Positions 14,517-20,965 of a stretch of DNA of 20,965 bases are shown here, one piece after another. Made by a program: the position numbers and the translations under genes. The DNA comes from Candidatus Aerophobota bacterium (GTDB lineage Bacteria > Aerophobota > Aerophobia > Aerophobales > Aerophobaceae). The stretch spans positions 1 to 20,965 of the forward strand of contig DAOVGF010000087.1 of the NCBI GenBank assembly GCA_030672545.1. The letters are read 5' to 3'. The notes below the pieces were generated by a model. The model did not search any database and was not told where the DNA came from. It saw nothing but the letters and a program-made list of their open reading frames with translations. The first letter of the stretch is position 1; each line of letters begins with the position of its first letter.

Positions 14517-17390
14517 ATGAGCCAGGAAAAAATAATAATAAAGGGGGCCAGAGAACATAACCTTAAGGGACTGGATGTTGAAATTCCTCGCAACAAACTG
14601 GTGGTAATTACCGGACTTAGTGGGTCGGGAAAATCTTCCCTGGCTTTCGACACTCTCTATGCTGAAGGACAGCGCCGCTATGTGGAATCTCTTTCCAGTT
14701 ACGCCCGACAGTTTTTGGAACAAATGTCCAAGCCCAAAGTGGATTATGTTGAAGGTTTATCTCCGGCCATCTCTATAGAGCAGCGGAAAGCATCCAGTAA
14801 CCCCCGTTCCACAGTGGCTACCCTTACCGAGATTCACGATTATCTGCGACTTTTGTTTGCTCATATGGGAATTGCTCACTGTTACCGTTGTGGACGAAAG
14901 ATTTCTCCCCAGACTATTGAGAACATAACTGATCAAGTAATGAGCTTCCCCTCTGGTTCAGCGATACAAATTCTTTCTCCCCTGGTTCGGGGCAGAAAAG
15001 GTGAATACCGAGAACTAATAGAGCAAATAAGACGAGAGGGATACTTGAGGATCCGGGTGGATGGAAAAATAAGGATTCTGGATGAGGAAGATATTTTTTT
15101 GAACAAAAACAAAAAACATATCCTGGAAATAGTAGTTGACCGGCTTAAAGTCAAGAAAGGTATTGAGTCAAGATTGGTCGATTCTCTGGAGTTAGCCAGT
15201 GAGCGGGCTAATGGTCTGGTCATTGTTACCAGGAAAATCGAAGATAAAGAAGAGGAGTATATCTTTAGTCGTCACTTTAATTGTCCTGAGTGCGGGATTA
15301 GCTATGAGGAGATTTCTCCCCGGATGTTTTCCTTTAATAGTCCCTATGGTGCTTGTCCTGCCTGTAATGGATTGGGAACTCGGCAAACCGTTGATCCGGA
15401 ATTAGTGGTGCCGGATAAAGAAAAGAGTTTGCAAGAAGGAGTCATTGCTCCCTGGGAGGAAGGGGTTGGATTCTATCGGTGGGCTCGTACTGCCTCCAGG
15501 TACTATTTTAGGCAATTTTCTGCCTTAGCTAAACATTATGATTTTTCTCTGGATACTCCGTTTAAAGATCTTTCTCCGAGAATTCAAAAAGTTATACTCT
15601 ATGGGTCTGACTCGGAAGAAATTGAATTTACCGGAAGAAGAGGCAATGAGATTTATCATTATTCCACTCCTTTTGAAGGAGCTGTTCCTAATTTGGAGAG
15701 AAGGTACCGAGAAAGTGATTCTGAGTATGTTCGGGAAGAAATCCACAAGTATGTTCGGGAAACCCCTTGTTTTCAATGTGGGGGGGCTCGCCTGCGTCCG
15801 GAGAGCCTAGCGGTCACCTTAAGGAGACGATCCATTTATGATGTGGTTAAAATGAGCATTAAGGAAAGTCAAGATTTTTTCCAGCGAATTAAACTCAACG
15901 CACGGGAGAAGCTGATTGCGGAAGACATTGTTAAGGAAATAAGAAAAAGGCTGGGATTTATGGTCAGCGTGGGACTTGGCTATCTTACTCTGGACAGAAG
16001 GATAGGGAGTCTTTCCGGGGGAGAAGTTGAGAGGATACGTCTGGCTACTCAGATCGGCTCCGGATTAGTAGGGGTTATTTATATCCTTGATGAACCTACT
16101 ATTGGACTTCATCAGAGAGATATAGGAAGACTTCTGGATACTCTTAAGAAATTGAGAGATCTGGGAAATACTATAATTATAGTGGAACACGATCGTTCCA
16201 CTATAGAAGCAGCCGACCACATTATTGATTTAGGACCGGGAGCAGGAGAACATGGAGGGGAAATAGTAGCCCAAGGTTCTTTGAAGGATATAATTTCTTC
16301 TCCTGGCTCACTTACCGGTAAGTATCTCAAGGGGGAACTCAAAGTTCCTCTGCCTGTTTGCCGCCGTCATCCGGTTGATGATCATTATCTTAAAATTGTG
16401 GGAGTGTCGGAGCATAATCTGAAGAGTATAAACGCAGAAATTCCTCTGGGTACCTTCACCTGTATCACGGGAGTCTCTGGTTCAGGTAAGAGTACCTTAA
16501 TTGAGGATGTTTTATACAAGGCCCTGGCCGTGCATTTTTATAAAAGTAGAGAAAAGCCGGGGAAATTTGAGCGTCTGGAGGGACTTGAATATATTGACAA
16601 GGTGGTGGTAATTGACCAATCTCCCATTGGCAGAACTCCCCGTTCCAATCCGGCTACCTATACCGGACTTTTTACTCCCATCAGGCAGCTTTTTGCCAAA
16701 ATGGAGGAAGCCAGAATGAGAGGTTACAATCAGGGAAGATTCAGTTTCAATGTCCGCCGGGGGAGATGCCAGCAGTGTCGGGGAGAGGGGATGATAAAAA
16801 TTGAAATGCAATTCCTTCCCGATGTTTATGTTCCCTGCGATGCTTGCAAGGGAAAAAGGTATAATAGGGAAACCCTGCAAATAAAGTATAAGGGTAAGAA
16901 TATTGCTGAGATTCTGGGAATGACCGTGGAGGAAGCTCTGCAGTTTTTCCGTCGGATTCCTCAGATAAAATTTAAGCTTAAAACCCTTTATGATGTGGGG
17001 TTGAGTTATATACATCTGGGGCAGCCGGCTACTACCCTGTCTGGAGGAGAAGCCCAACGGGTGAAATTATCCAAAGAGCTTTCCAAAAAAGGAACGGGCA
17101 GGACTCTGTATCTTCTGGATGAGCCTACTACCGGTCTACATTTTGCGGACATTGAAAAACTTGTTGATGTCTTAAATCGACTGGTGGACAAAGGTAATAC
17201 CGTGGTGGTTATTGAGCATAATCCTGATGTAATAAAGGTAGCCGATTATGTTATCGATTTGGGTCCGGAGGGAGGGGATGAAGGGGGAGAGATTGTAGCT
17301 TGCGGGACTCCGGAAACGTTAGCTCAAAATCCTCGTTCTCACACCGGAAAGATACTTAAAGAGGTATTCTCTAAGGACTCGCTTTTTTAA
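14517..17390 (+). CDS. uvrA: Excinuclease ABC subunit A
   Basis: A 957-residue UvrA, the DNA-damage recognition ATPase of nucleotide excision repair. Two ABC modules are complete: Walker A GLSGSGKSS (33-41) with LSGGEVERIRLATQ and ILDEPTIGLH near 500-530, and Walker A GVSGSGKST (near 651) with LSGGEAQRVKLSKEL and LLDEPTTGLH near 840-875. Zinc modules are seen at CYRC (near 122), CPEC/CPAC (255-282), CFQC (near 417) and CQQC/CDAC (750-776). AYAEGQRRYVESLS-type and SIEQ-type N-terminal signatures are conserved. I chose the ATG at 14517, where the protein begins MSQEKIIIKGAREHNL, because the promoter lies just upstream. The signature in the first module has VE in place of the common AQ. Its last 20 bases overlap the convergent larE homologue. 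Confidence 0.97.
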   Translation: MSQEKIIIKGAREHNLKGLDVEIPRNKLVVITGLSGSGKSSLAFDTLYAEGQRRYVESLSSYARQFLEQMSKPKVDYVEGLSPAISIEQRKASSNPRSTVATLTEIHDYLRLLFAHMGIAHCYRCGRKISPQTIENITDQVMSFPSGSAIQILSPLVRGRKGEYRELIEQIRREGYLRIRVDGKIRILDEEDIFLNKNKKHILEIVVDRLKVKKGIESRLVDSLELASERANGLVIVTRKIEDKEEEYIFSRHFNCPECGISYEEISPRMFSFNSPYGACPACNGLGTRQTVDPELVVPDKEKSLQEGVIAPWEEGVGFYRWARTASRYYFRQFSALAKHYDFSLDTPFKDLSPRIQKVILYGSDSEEIEFTGRRGNEIYHYSTPFEGAVPNLERRYRESDSEYVREEIHKYVRETPCFQCGGARLRPESLAVTLRRRSIYDVVKMSIKESQDFFQRIKLNAREKLIAEDIVKEIRKRLGFMVSVGLGYLTLDRRIGSLSGGEVERIRLATQIGSGLVGVIYILDEPTIGLHQRDIGRLLDTLKKLRDLGNTIIIVEHDRSTIEAADHIIDLGPGAGEHGGEIVAQGSLKDIISSPGSLTGKYLKGELKVPLPVCRRHPVDDHYLKIVGVSEHNLKSINAEIPLGTFTCITGVSGSGKSTLIEDVLYKALAVHFYKSREKPGKFERLEGLEYIDKVVVIDQSPIGRTPRSNPATYTGLFTPIRQLFAKMEEARMRGYNQGRFSFNVRRGRCQQCRGEGMIKIEMQFLPDVYVPCDACKGKRYNRETLQIKYKGKNIAEILGMTVEEALQFFRRIPQIKFKLKTLYDVGLSYIHLGQPATTLSGGEAQRVKLSKELSKKGTGRTLYLLDEPTTGLHFADIEKLVDVLNRLVDKGNTVVVIEHNPDVIKVADYVIDLGPEGGDEGGEIVACGTPETLAQNPRSHTGKILKEVFSKDSLF

Positions 17391-18225
17391 TTGGTAAGTC
17401 TAAATTCATACTTCCCTGGCGGTATCCCTCCAGATCTAAGGTAATATAAGTATAACCAATATGCTTGAACTTCTCAATCAGGATAGATCTGATTTTCTCA
17501 TTAACCAGGCGGCTTATTTGACTAACGGGGACTTCAATTCGGGCACAGGCTCCGTAGTGTCTCACTCTTACCTGAGAAATTCCCAGAGTTTCGAGGAATA
17601 CCTCAGCCTCAGCCACCTTACGCAAAGCCGTTCTGGTTATTTTCGTTCCGTAGGGAAAACGAGAAGCTAAACAGGCTTGAGAAGGCTTATTCCAGGTAGG
17701 CAAACCCATTTTTCGGGAGAGATTTCGGATCTCCTCTTTACTTAGGCCAACCTCTATTAGAGGGGAACGTATTCCGAGTTCTTTGGCTGCCTGCATTCCC
17801 GGACGGAAATCGCCGAGATCATCCGGATTCGATCCATCTACCACAAAATTTAATCTATTCTCTTCAGCCAGATAACTAAGTTTGGAGAATAGTTCTTTCT
17901 TGCAGTAATAGCAGCGATTGGGAGGATTGGTGAAAAAAGACGGATTATCAAGCTGAGTTGTGTCAATGATTTGATGTTTAACCTGTAGTTTTTGAGTAAT
18001 CTGTTGGGCTATTTTCATCTCTTCAGGGAGAAAGATAGCTGAGCAAGCAGTAACAGCTAAGATTTTATTCTTGTTCCTTAGCTCTTCCCGGGCAATCTTA
18101 AGCAAAAAAGTGCTATCGACTCCTCCGGAATAAGCTATCACCACACTTTTCATCTTCCGAAGAGTCTTTTTCAGTTGGATTAACTTTTCCCTTAGCTCAA
18201 CTGAGAACCTGGATATGCGGGTCAT
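17371..18225 (-). CDS. larE: LarE-type ATP-dependent sulfur transferase (PP-loop family)
   Basis: A 284-residue PP-loop ATP pyrophosphatase of the LarE group. The group inserts sulfur into the nickel-pincer nucleotide cofactor of lactate racemase and related enzymes. The nucleotide motif SGGVDS is at 33-38. NRCYYCKKELF gives Cys105 and Cys108, and KPSQACLASRFPYG gives Cys185, the position of the sacrificial cysteine of Lactobacillus LarE. VRVRHYGACARIE (219-231) is the family substrate-binding strand. Three cysteines arranged in this way fit the LarE variants reported to hold a [4Fe-4S] cluster and act catalytically, though this is inferred. AGGA lies seven bases before ATG. No larA, larB or larC is in the window. 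It could instead serve another thiolation pathway. Confidence 0.85.
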   Translation of the reverse strand: MTRISRFSVELREKLIQLKKTLRKMKSVVIAYSGGVDSTFLLKIAREELRNKNKILAVTACSAIFLPEEMKIAQQITQKLQVKHQIIDTTQLDNPSFFTNPPNRCYYCKKELFSKLSYLAEENRLNFVVDGSNPDDLGDFRPGMQAAKELGIRSPLIEVGLSKEEIRNLSRKMGLPTWNKPSQACLASRFPYGTKITRTALRKVAEAEVFLETLGISQVRVRHYGACARIEVPVSQISRLVNEKIRSILIEKFKHIGYTYITLDLEGYRQGSMNLDLPIKKASP

Positions 18226-18259
18226 AACTGTATCCTGGCAATAGTTTAGATTTCACCAA

Positions 18260-18280
18260 GGTAGTCGCAACCTTTAGCCT
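18260..18280 (+). repeat. Degenerate copy of the 4716 palindromic repeat (left arm)
   Basis: GGTAGTCGCA followed by two changed bases and CTTTAGCCT matches 19 of 21 positions of the left end of the array at 4716-4736. The right arm is lost (TCTC in place of GCG) and the substitutions break the stem, so this looks like a decayed insertion. It lies in the 271-base gap between the divergent larE and hydrogenase-linked genes. Confidence 0.6.
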
Positions 18281-18401
18281 CTCATTTTCTTAGCTCTAAG
18301 ATATTTCCAATTTTACCTAAAATATTGGCTTTGTCACCCAAAAGGCTTTTTTGTCTTTTTGCATTAGCCAAAATTTAATTACCAGGTTAGAGAACGGTTA
18401 G

Positions 18402-18429
18402 TTGACAAAACACAACATCAGCCTACAAT
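18402..18429 (+). promoter_or_regulatory. Promoter of the HydC/HydB-containing operon
   Basis: TTGACA (18402-18407, perfect), 16 bases, TACAAT (18424-18429, 5/6). Initiation near 18436 leaves about 60 bases before the GTG at 18497. The rest of the 18226-18496 gap shows only the decayed repeat at 18260-18280. Confidence 0.75.
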
Positions 18430-18496
18430 AGGTGAACATCCAGCCAGTTAGAGTTTCCAGTAAAGATGAGGGAAAGCGCGATTTAAAGGTGTTCAG

Positions 18497-18895
18497 GTGA
18501 ATAGAAAGGTAGTTTTTTTCCTAATAGCTGTAGTCCTGTTAAGTCTGGGAATTGGTTCCAGAATTTACCTTTATGTTTCTCATTCTCCCAACGAAGGAGA
18601 AACTATTCTGGTAGCTGATGAAAAACTTTTTCTGGACCGACTGTTTAAGACAGTAGAATCTGAGACCGTGGAAGAATACCGGGGAGTTCCTCTGGAGGCG
18701 GTAATAAAACAGGTGGGGATTAAAGCCCCGGGGCAGCATACCTATGTTTTATCGGCGGCAGATGGTTACCAGAAAACGGTTACCTGGGAAGACTTGCGAC
18801 AAGGTCTCCTGCTCAGGGAAAAAAGGGTGGTGCTTCCCTCGCTGCCCAAACAATACTGGATTAAAAATTTAGCCAAAATTGAGGTAATAAAATGA
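18497..18895 (+). CDS. Small membrane-anchored protein with molybdopterin-oxidoreductase-like fold remnant
   Basis: A 132-residue protein with one N-terminal membrane helix or uncleaved signal (about 5-27) and a short extracytoplasmic domain. The segments EYRGVPLEAVIKQVGI, SAADGYQKTVTWEDL and LPSLPKQYWIKNLAKIEV follow the order of the start and end of sulfite-oxidase-like molybdopterin-binding domains (YRGVPL, ADGY, P..WVKNL..I). The region that would carry the molybdenum-ligating cysteine is missing, and the protein has no cysteine at all. A structural or ligand-binding role is therefore more likely than catalysis. The GTG start is supported by AAGGTG with five bases spacing. The stop overlaps the next start by four bases (ATGA), showing coupling to the membrane protein behind it. 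Confidence 0.7.
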   Translation: MNRKVVFFLIAVVLLSLGIGSRIYLYVSHSPNEGETILVADEKLFLDRLFKTVESETVEEYRGVPLEAVIKQVGIKAPGQHTYVLSAADGYQKTVTWEDLRQGLLLREKRVVLPSLPKQYWIKNLAKIEVIK

Positions 18896-19509
18896 GTAAG
18901 GCCAGGATAGTAACAGGAATTGTAGTTTTTGGCTCAGTATGGGGACTGACCGAATGTCTCTTGGGGCAGTATCTTCCCGGGGTGGTAATGACTGGACTGA
19001 TAGCTCTGGGTTTAATGGCGCTGAGCCGGTCCGTCTATGAACAGAGAGGTATGCAACTGGCTATGGGGGTGGTGGCAGGCGTTCTGAGAGCTACAGTTCC
19101 CCTGGGACAGTGTGTCTTATGTTCAGTTATAGCTATTGTAGCCGAGGGAGCAATCTTTGAACTGATTTGGTGGACCGCTTCCTTGAACCTGAAAAAAGAA
19201 AAGAATTTTACTATCCTAATAAGCGCGGGAGTGGTGGCCGCTTATCTGTGCTATGGGGGAGGCTACGTGATTACTCAAATAGCGACGCCTCTGGTGAGCT
19301 CAGTTCCTTTCAAGCTCGGTGAGATAGCCATGCTTCTGCCCAAGATTTTCTCCAGGGCTACCCTGGCTGGCTTGCTCGGAGGAATCACTCTGCCTGTTTT
19401 AGCTATAGCAGTGGGAATCAAGTTATTCCCGGTAAGAAAAGAGGCATATTACCCGGTGGCCTCTCTTATTACTGCGGCTTGTTGGATGATTGCCTTATTT
19501 CTCATTTAA
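18892..19509 (+). CDS. Uncharacterised multi-spanning membrane protein
   Basis: A 205-residue, strongly hydrophobic protein with about six or seven membrane helices (roughly 5-25, 28-46, 56-70, 74-97, 106-128, 157-178 and 186-205). I do not recognise a family. Notable features are a GQCVLCS motif (Cys74 and Cys77, CxxC) at the start of a predicted helix, Glu21 next to Cys22 in the first helix, a glycine-rich CYGGGY turn (120-125) and a KLFPVRKEAYYP loop near the end. Size and helix count resemble substrate-binding (S) components of ECF transporters, but no signature confirms this. It overlaps the previous gene by four bases and lies 17 bases before the HydC-type gene, so it is very probably in the same transcript. 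Confidence 0.75.
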   Translation: MSKARIVTGIVVFGSVWGLTECLLGQYLPGVVMTGLIALGLMALSRSVYEQRGMQLAMGVVAGVLRATVPLGQCVLCSVIAIVAEGAIFELIWWTASLNLKKEKNFTILISAGVVAAYLCYGGGYVITQIATPLVSSVPFKLGEIAMLLPKIFSRATLAGLLGGITLPVLAIAVGIKLFPVRKEAYYPVASLITAACWMIALFLI

Positions 19510-19526
19510 CCATCGAGGTGAGGTGA

Positions 19527-19994
19527 ATGAAAACGGATGACCACGTAAAAGTTGGGCAAATAATAGACCGCCATCGGGGAGAAGACGGCACTTTGCTGCC
19601 GGTCCTCCAGGAAGTTCAGGAAGTCCTGGGTTATTTACCGGAGGAGGCTTTGGTGGAGGTAGCCGAGGGGTTGGGGTTAGCCTTAAGTCGAATCTGGGGA
19701 GTAGTCACCTTCTATGGTCAATTCCATCTTTCCCCTCGGGGAAAAAATACTATCAAGGTTTGTCAGGGAACTGCCTGTCATGTGCGGGGTAGTCGGAGAA
19801 TTTTAGATAAGATTGAATCAGTTCTGGAAATTCAGAGTGGGCAAACCACGCCAAATCTCAAGTTTACTCTGGAGACAGTCCGATGTCTGGGAACTTGTTT
19901 CCTGGCTCCAGTGATGATGGTTAACCGGGATTACTTTGGTAAATTGACACTGGACAGGATCGAGGGAATCCTCAATCAATTTTGCAAGGGATAA
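19527..19994 (+). CDS. NuoE/HydC-type thioredoxin-like [2Fe-2S] subunit
   Basis: A 155-residue protein of the 24-kDa complex I/HydC/HndA family. A four-helix N-terminal part contains LPVLQEVQEVLGYLPEEAL and the GVVTFYGQFHLSPRG signature (58-72). The thioredoxin-fold [2Fe-2S] site has Cys79 and Cys84 (C-x4-C in CQGTACHVRG) and Cys120 and Cys124 (C-x3-C in RCLGTC). It works with the flavoprotein subunit encoded four bases downstream to pass electrons to or from NAD(P)H. GAGGTG repeats just before the ATG act as the ribosome-binding site. The context fits HydABC-type electron-bifurcating [FeFe] hydrogenase, NADP-reducing Hnd hydrogenase or a formate dehydrogenase diaphorase. The deciding catalytic subunit is beyond the window. 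Confidence 0.93.
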   Translation: MKTDDHVKVGQIIDRHRGEDGTLLPVLQEVQEVLGYLPEEALVEVAEGLGLALSRIWGVVTFYGQFHLSPRGKNTIKVCQGTACHVRGSRRILDKIESVLEIQSGQTTPNLKFTLETVRCLGTCFLAPVMMVNRDYFGKLTLDRIEGILNQFCKG

Positions 19995-19997
19995 CCA

Positions 19998-20965
19998 ATG
20001 GGGTTTGACAATCTTGAGGAACTGGAGACTTACCGAAGGGAAATTCTATCTTGGCTGAAAAAAGAGAGAAAAAAGGTTCGTATATGTATGACCGGATGCC
20101 GGGCTTATGGAGCTCAGGAGATTAGAGATAAGCTTATAGAGGAGATTGAAAACGCCGGCCTGACCAAGGAAGTTCGGGTAGTTTCTACCGGTTGCCAGGG
20201 ATTTTGTGCTCGAGCTCCGGTGATGGTCATAGACCCGGAGGGTATTTTCTATCAACAGGTCTCGGTGGGGGATGTCGGGGAAATTGTTTCCCAGACTCTC
20301 AGTAAAGGTCGAATTATCGAGAGACTTCTTTATCAGCATCCCCGCTCGGGTGAAAGAATAGTCCGGGCCAATGAGGTGCCTTTTTATGGTCAACAAACCC
20401 GGCGAATTCTGCGCAACTGTGGTGTAATCGACCCCACCCATATTGATGAGTACATAGCCCGTGATGGTTACCAGGCTCTGGGTAGGATTCTCTCCCGTCG
20501 GATATCCCCGGCAGAAGTTATCTCCTTGGTGAAAAGAGCTGGTTTAAGAGGGCGAGGGGGTGCCGGTTTTCCTACCGGTTTGAAGTGGCAGTTCACCAGA
20601 AATAGCCCCGGCCAACCCAAATTCATTATTTGTAATGCCGATGAGGGAGACCCAGGCGCCTTTATGGACCGCGCCCTCCTGGAAGGAGACCCTCATAGTG
20701 TGTTAGAAGGAATGATCATAGCCGGTTATGCCATTGGTGCTGGAGAAGGGTACGTGTATGTCCGAGCCGAATATCCTATGGCTGTGGAACATCTTACTAT
20801 TGCTCTTAAAGAAGCGGAGGAGAAGGGTTTTTTGGGGAATTCCATTCTTGGTAGTGATTTCTCTTTTGAGATATACATAAAACAAGGAGCGGGAGCTTTT
20901 GTGTGTGGGGAGGAAACTGCCTTGATTGCTTCCATTGAAGGAAGAAGGGGAATGCCCCGGTCCCG
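19998..20965 (+). CDS. NuoF/HydB-type NAD(P)H-binding flavoprotein subunit (partial, 3' end missing)
   Basis: The reading frame is open from the ATG at 19998 to the window edge (322 complete codons). The N-terminal about 90 residues form a thioredoxin-like [2Fe-2S] domain with Cys30/Cys34 (CMTGC) and Cys66/Cys70 (CQGFC), the extension typical of HydB/HndC and absent from plain NuoF. The FMN motif GLRGRGGAGFPTGLKW is at 182-197, the NADH-binding NADEGDPGAF at 213-222 and GAGAFVCGEETALI near 297-310. The missing part should hold the [4Fe-4S] cysteine motif and, if HydB-like, a C-terminal ferredoxin domain. It starts three bases after the HydC-type stop with AAGGG in the overlap. A catalytic hydrogenase or dehydrogenase subunit is expected next. 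Confidence 0.93.
   Translation, partial: MGFDNLEELETYRREILSWLKKERKKVRICMTGCRAYGAQEIRDKLIEEIENAGLTKEVRVVSTGCQGFCARAPVMVIDPEGIFYQQVSVGDVGEIVSQTLSKGRIIERLLYQHPRSGERIVRANEVPFYGQQTRRILRNCGVIDPTHIDEYIARDGYQALGRILSRRISPAEVISLVKRAGLRGRGGAGFPTGLKWQFTRNSPGQPKFIICNADEGDPGAFMDRALLEGDPHSVLEGMIIAGYAIGAGEGYVYVRAEYPMAVEHLTIALKEAEEKGFLGNSILGSDFSFEIYIKQGAGAFVCGEETALIASIEGRRGMPRS

Noticed and set aside
16512..17057. 181-codon minus-strand frame inside uvrA
   Set aside because: Antisense to the highly conserved second ABC module of UvrA, with no ribosome-binding site or recognisable motif. It is a shadow frame.

Overview
This is a stretch of bacterial chromosome, apparently from a free-living anaerobe. Gene density is high, the -35/-10 promoters are clear (TTGACA/TATAAT type), Shine-Dalgarno sites are good, and base composition looks mid-range by eye. 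Anaerobic markers are the two diaphorase-type subunits of a probable bifurcating hydrogenase or NAD(P)H:ferredoxin enzyme (HydC/HydB type, right edge), a SudB/NfnA-type flavoprotein, an aldo/keto reductase fused to a ferredoxin-like domain, a K+-dependent membrane pyrophosphatase and a LarE-type sulfur transferase. The mix fits deep-branching or candidate-phylum anaerobes, but the sequence alone does not fix the lineage. I see no rRNA, tRNA, CRISPR array, prophage or transposase.

Region 1 (1-4870): the tail of an unknown cysteine-rich protein enters from the left. It converges on a minus-strand operon that reads permease, permease, sugar-binding protein, NagB-like isomerase. This is a carbohydrate ABC importer (CUT1 type) without its own ATPase, followed by a divergent sugar-phosphate isomerase/deaminase homologue. 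The long gap upstream (4352-4870) holds a candidate promoter and a compact array of three palindromic hairpins. Region 2 (4871-6844, minus strand): a Fe-S aldo/keto reductase and a beta-keto acid cleavage enzyme (BKACE/DUF849), probably co-transcribed.

Region 3 (6845-13544, plus strand): a consensus promoter drives an unusual adenylate-kinase homologue. A second strong promoter drives prs, the bL25 gene, pth, hppA and a MEMO-family gene. Functionally, PRPP synthase produces AMP, an adenylate kinase would recycle it, and the PPi released when PRPP is used could feed the ion-pumping pyrophosphatase.

Region 4 (13546-18225): a lone SudB/NfnA-type subunit (minus strand) converges on the MEMO gene, is divergent from uvrA (plus strand), and uvrA converges on a larE homologue (minus strand) with overlapping 3' ends. 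Region 5 (18226-20965, plus strand): a strong promoter precedes a four-gene run. It consists of a small membrane-anchored protein, an unrecognised multi-spanning membrane protein, a NuoE/HydC-type subunit and a NuoF/HydB-type subunit cut off by the window edge. The two uncharacterised genes at the head of this run, the hairpin array, the altered active site of the NagB homologue and the double glutamate in the pyrophosphatase are the main points for a second look.
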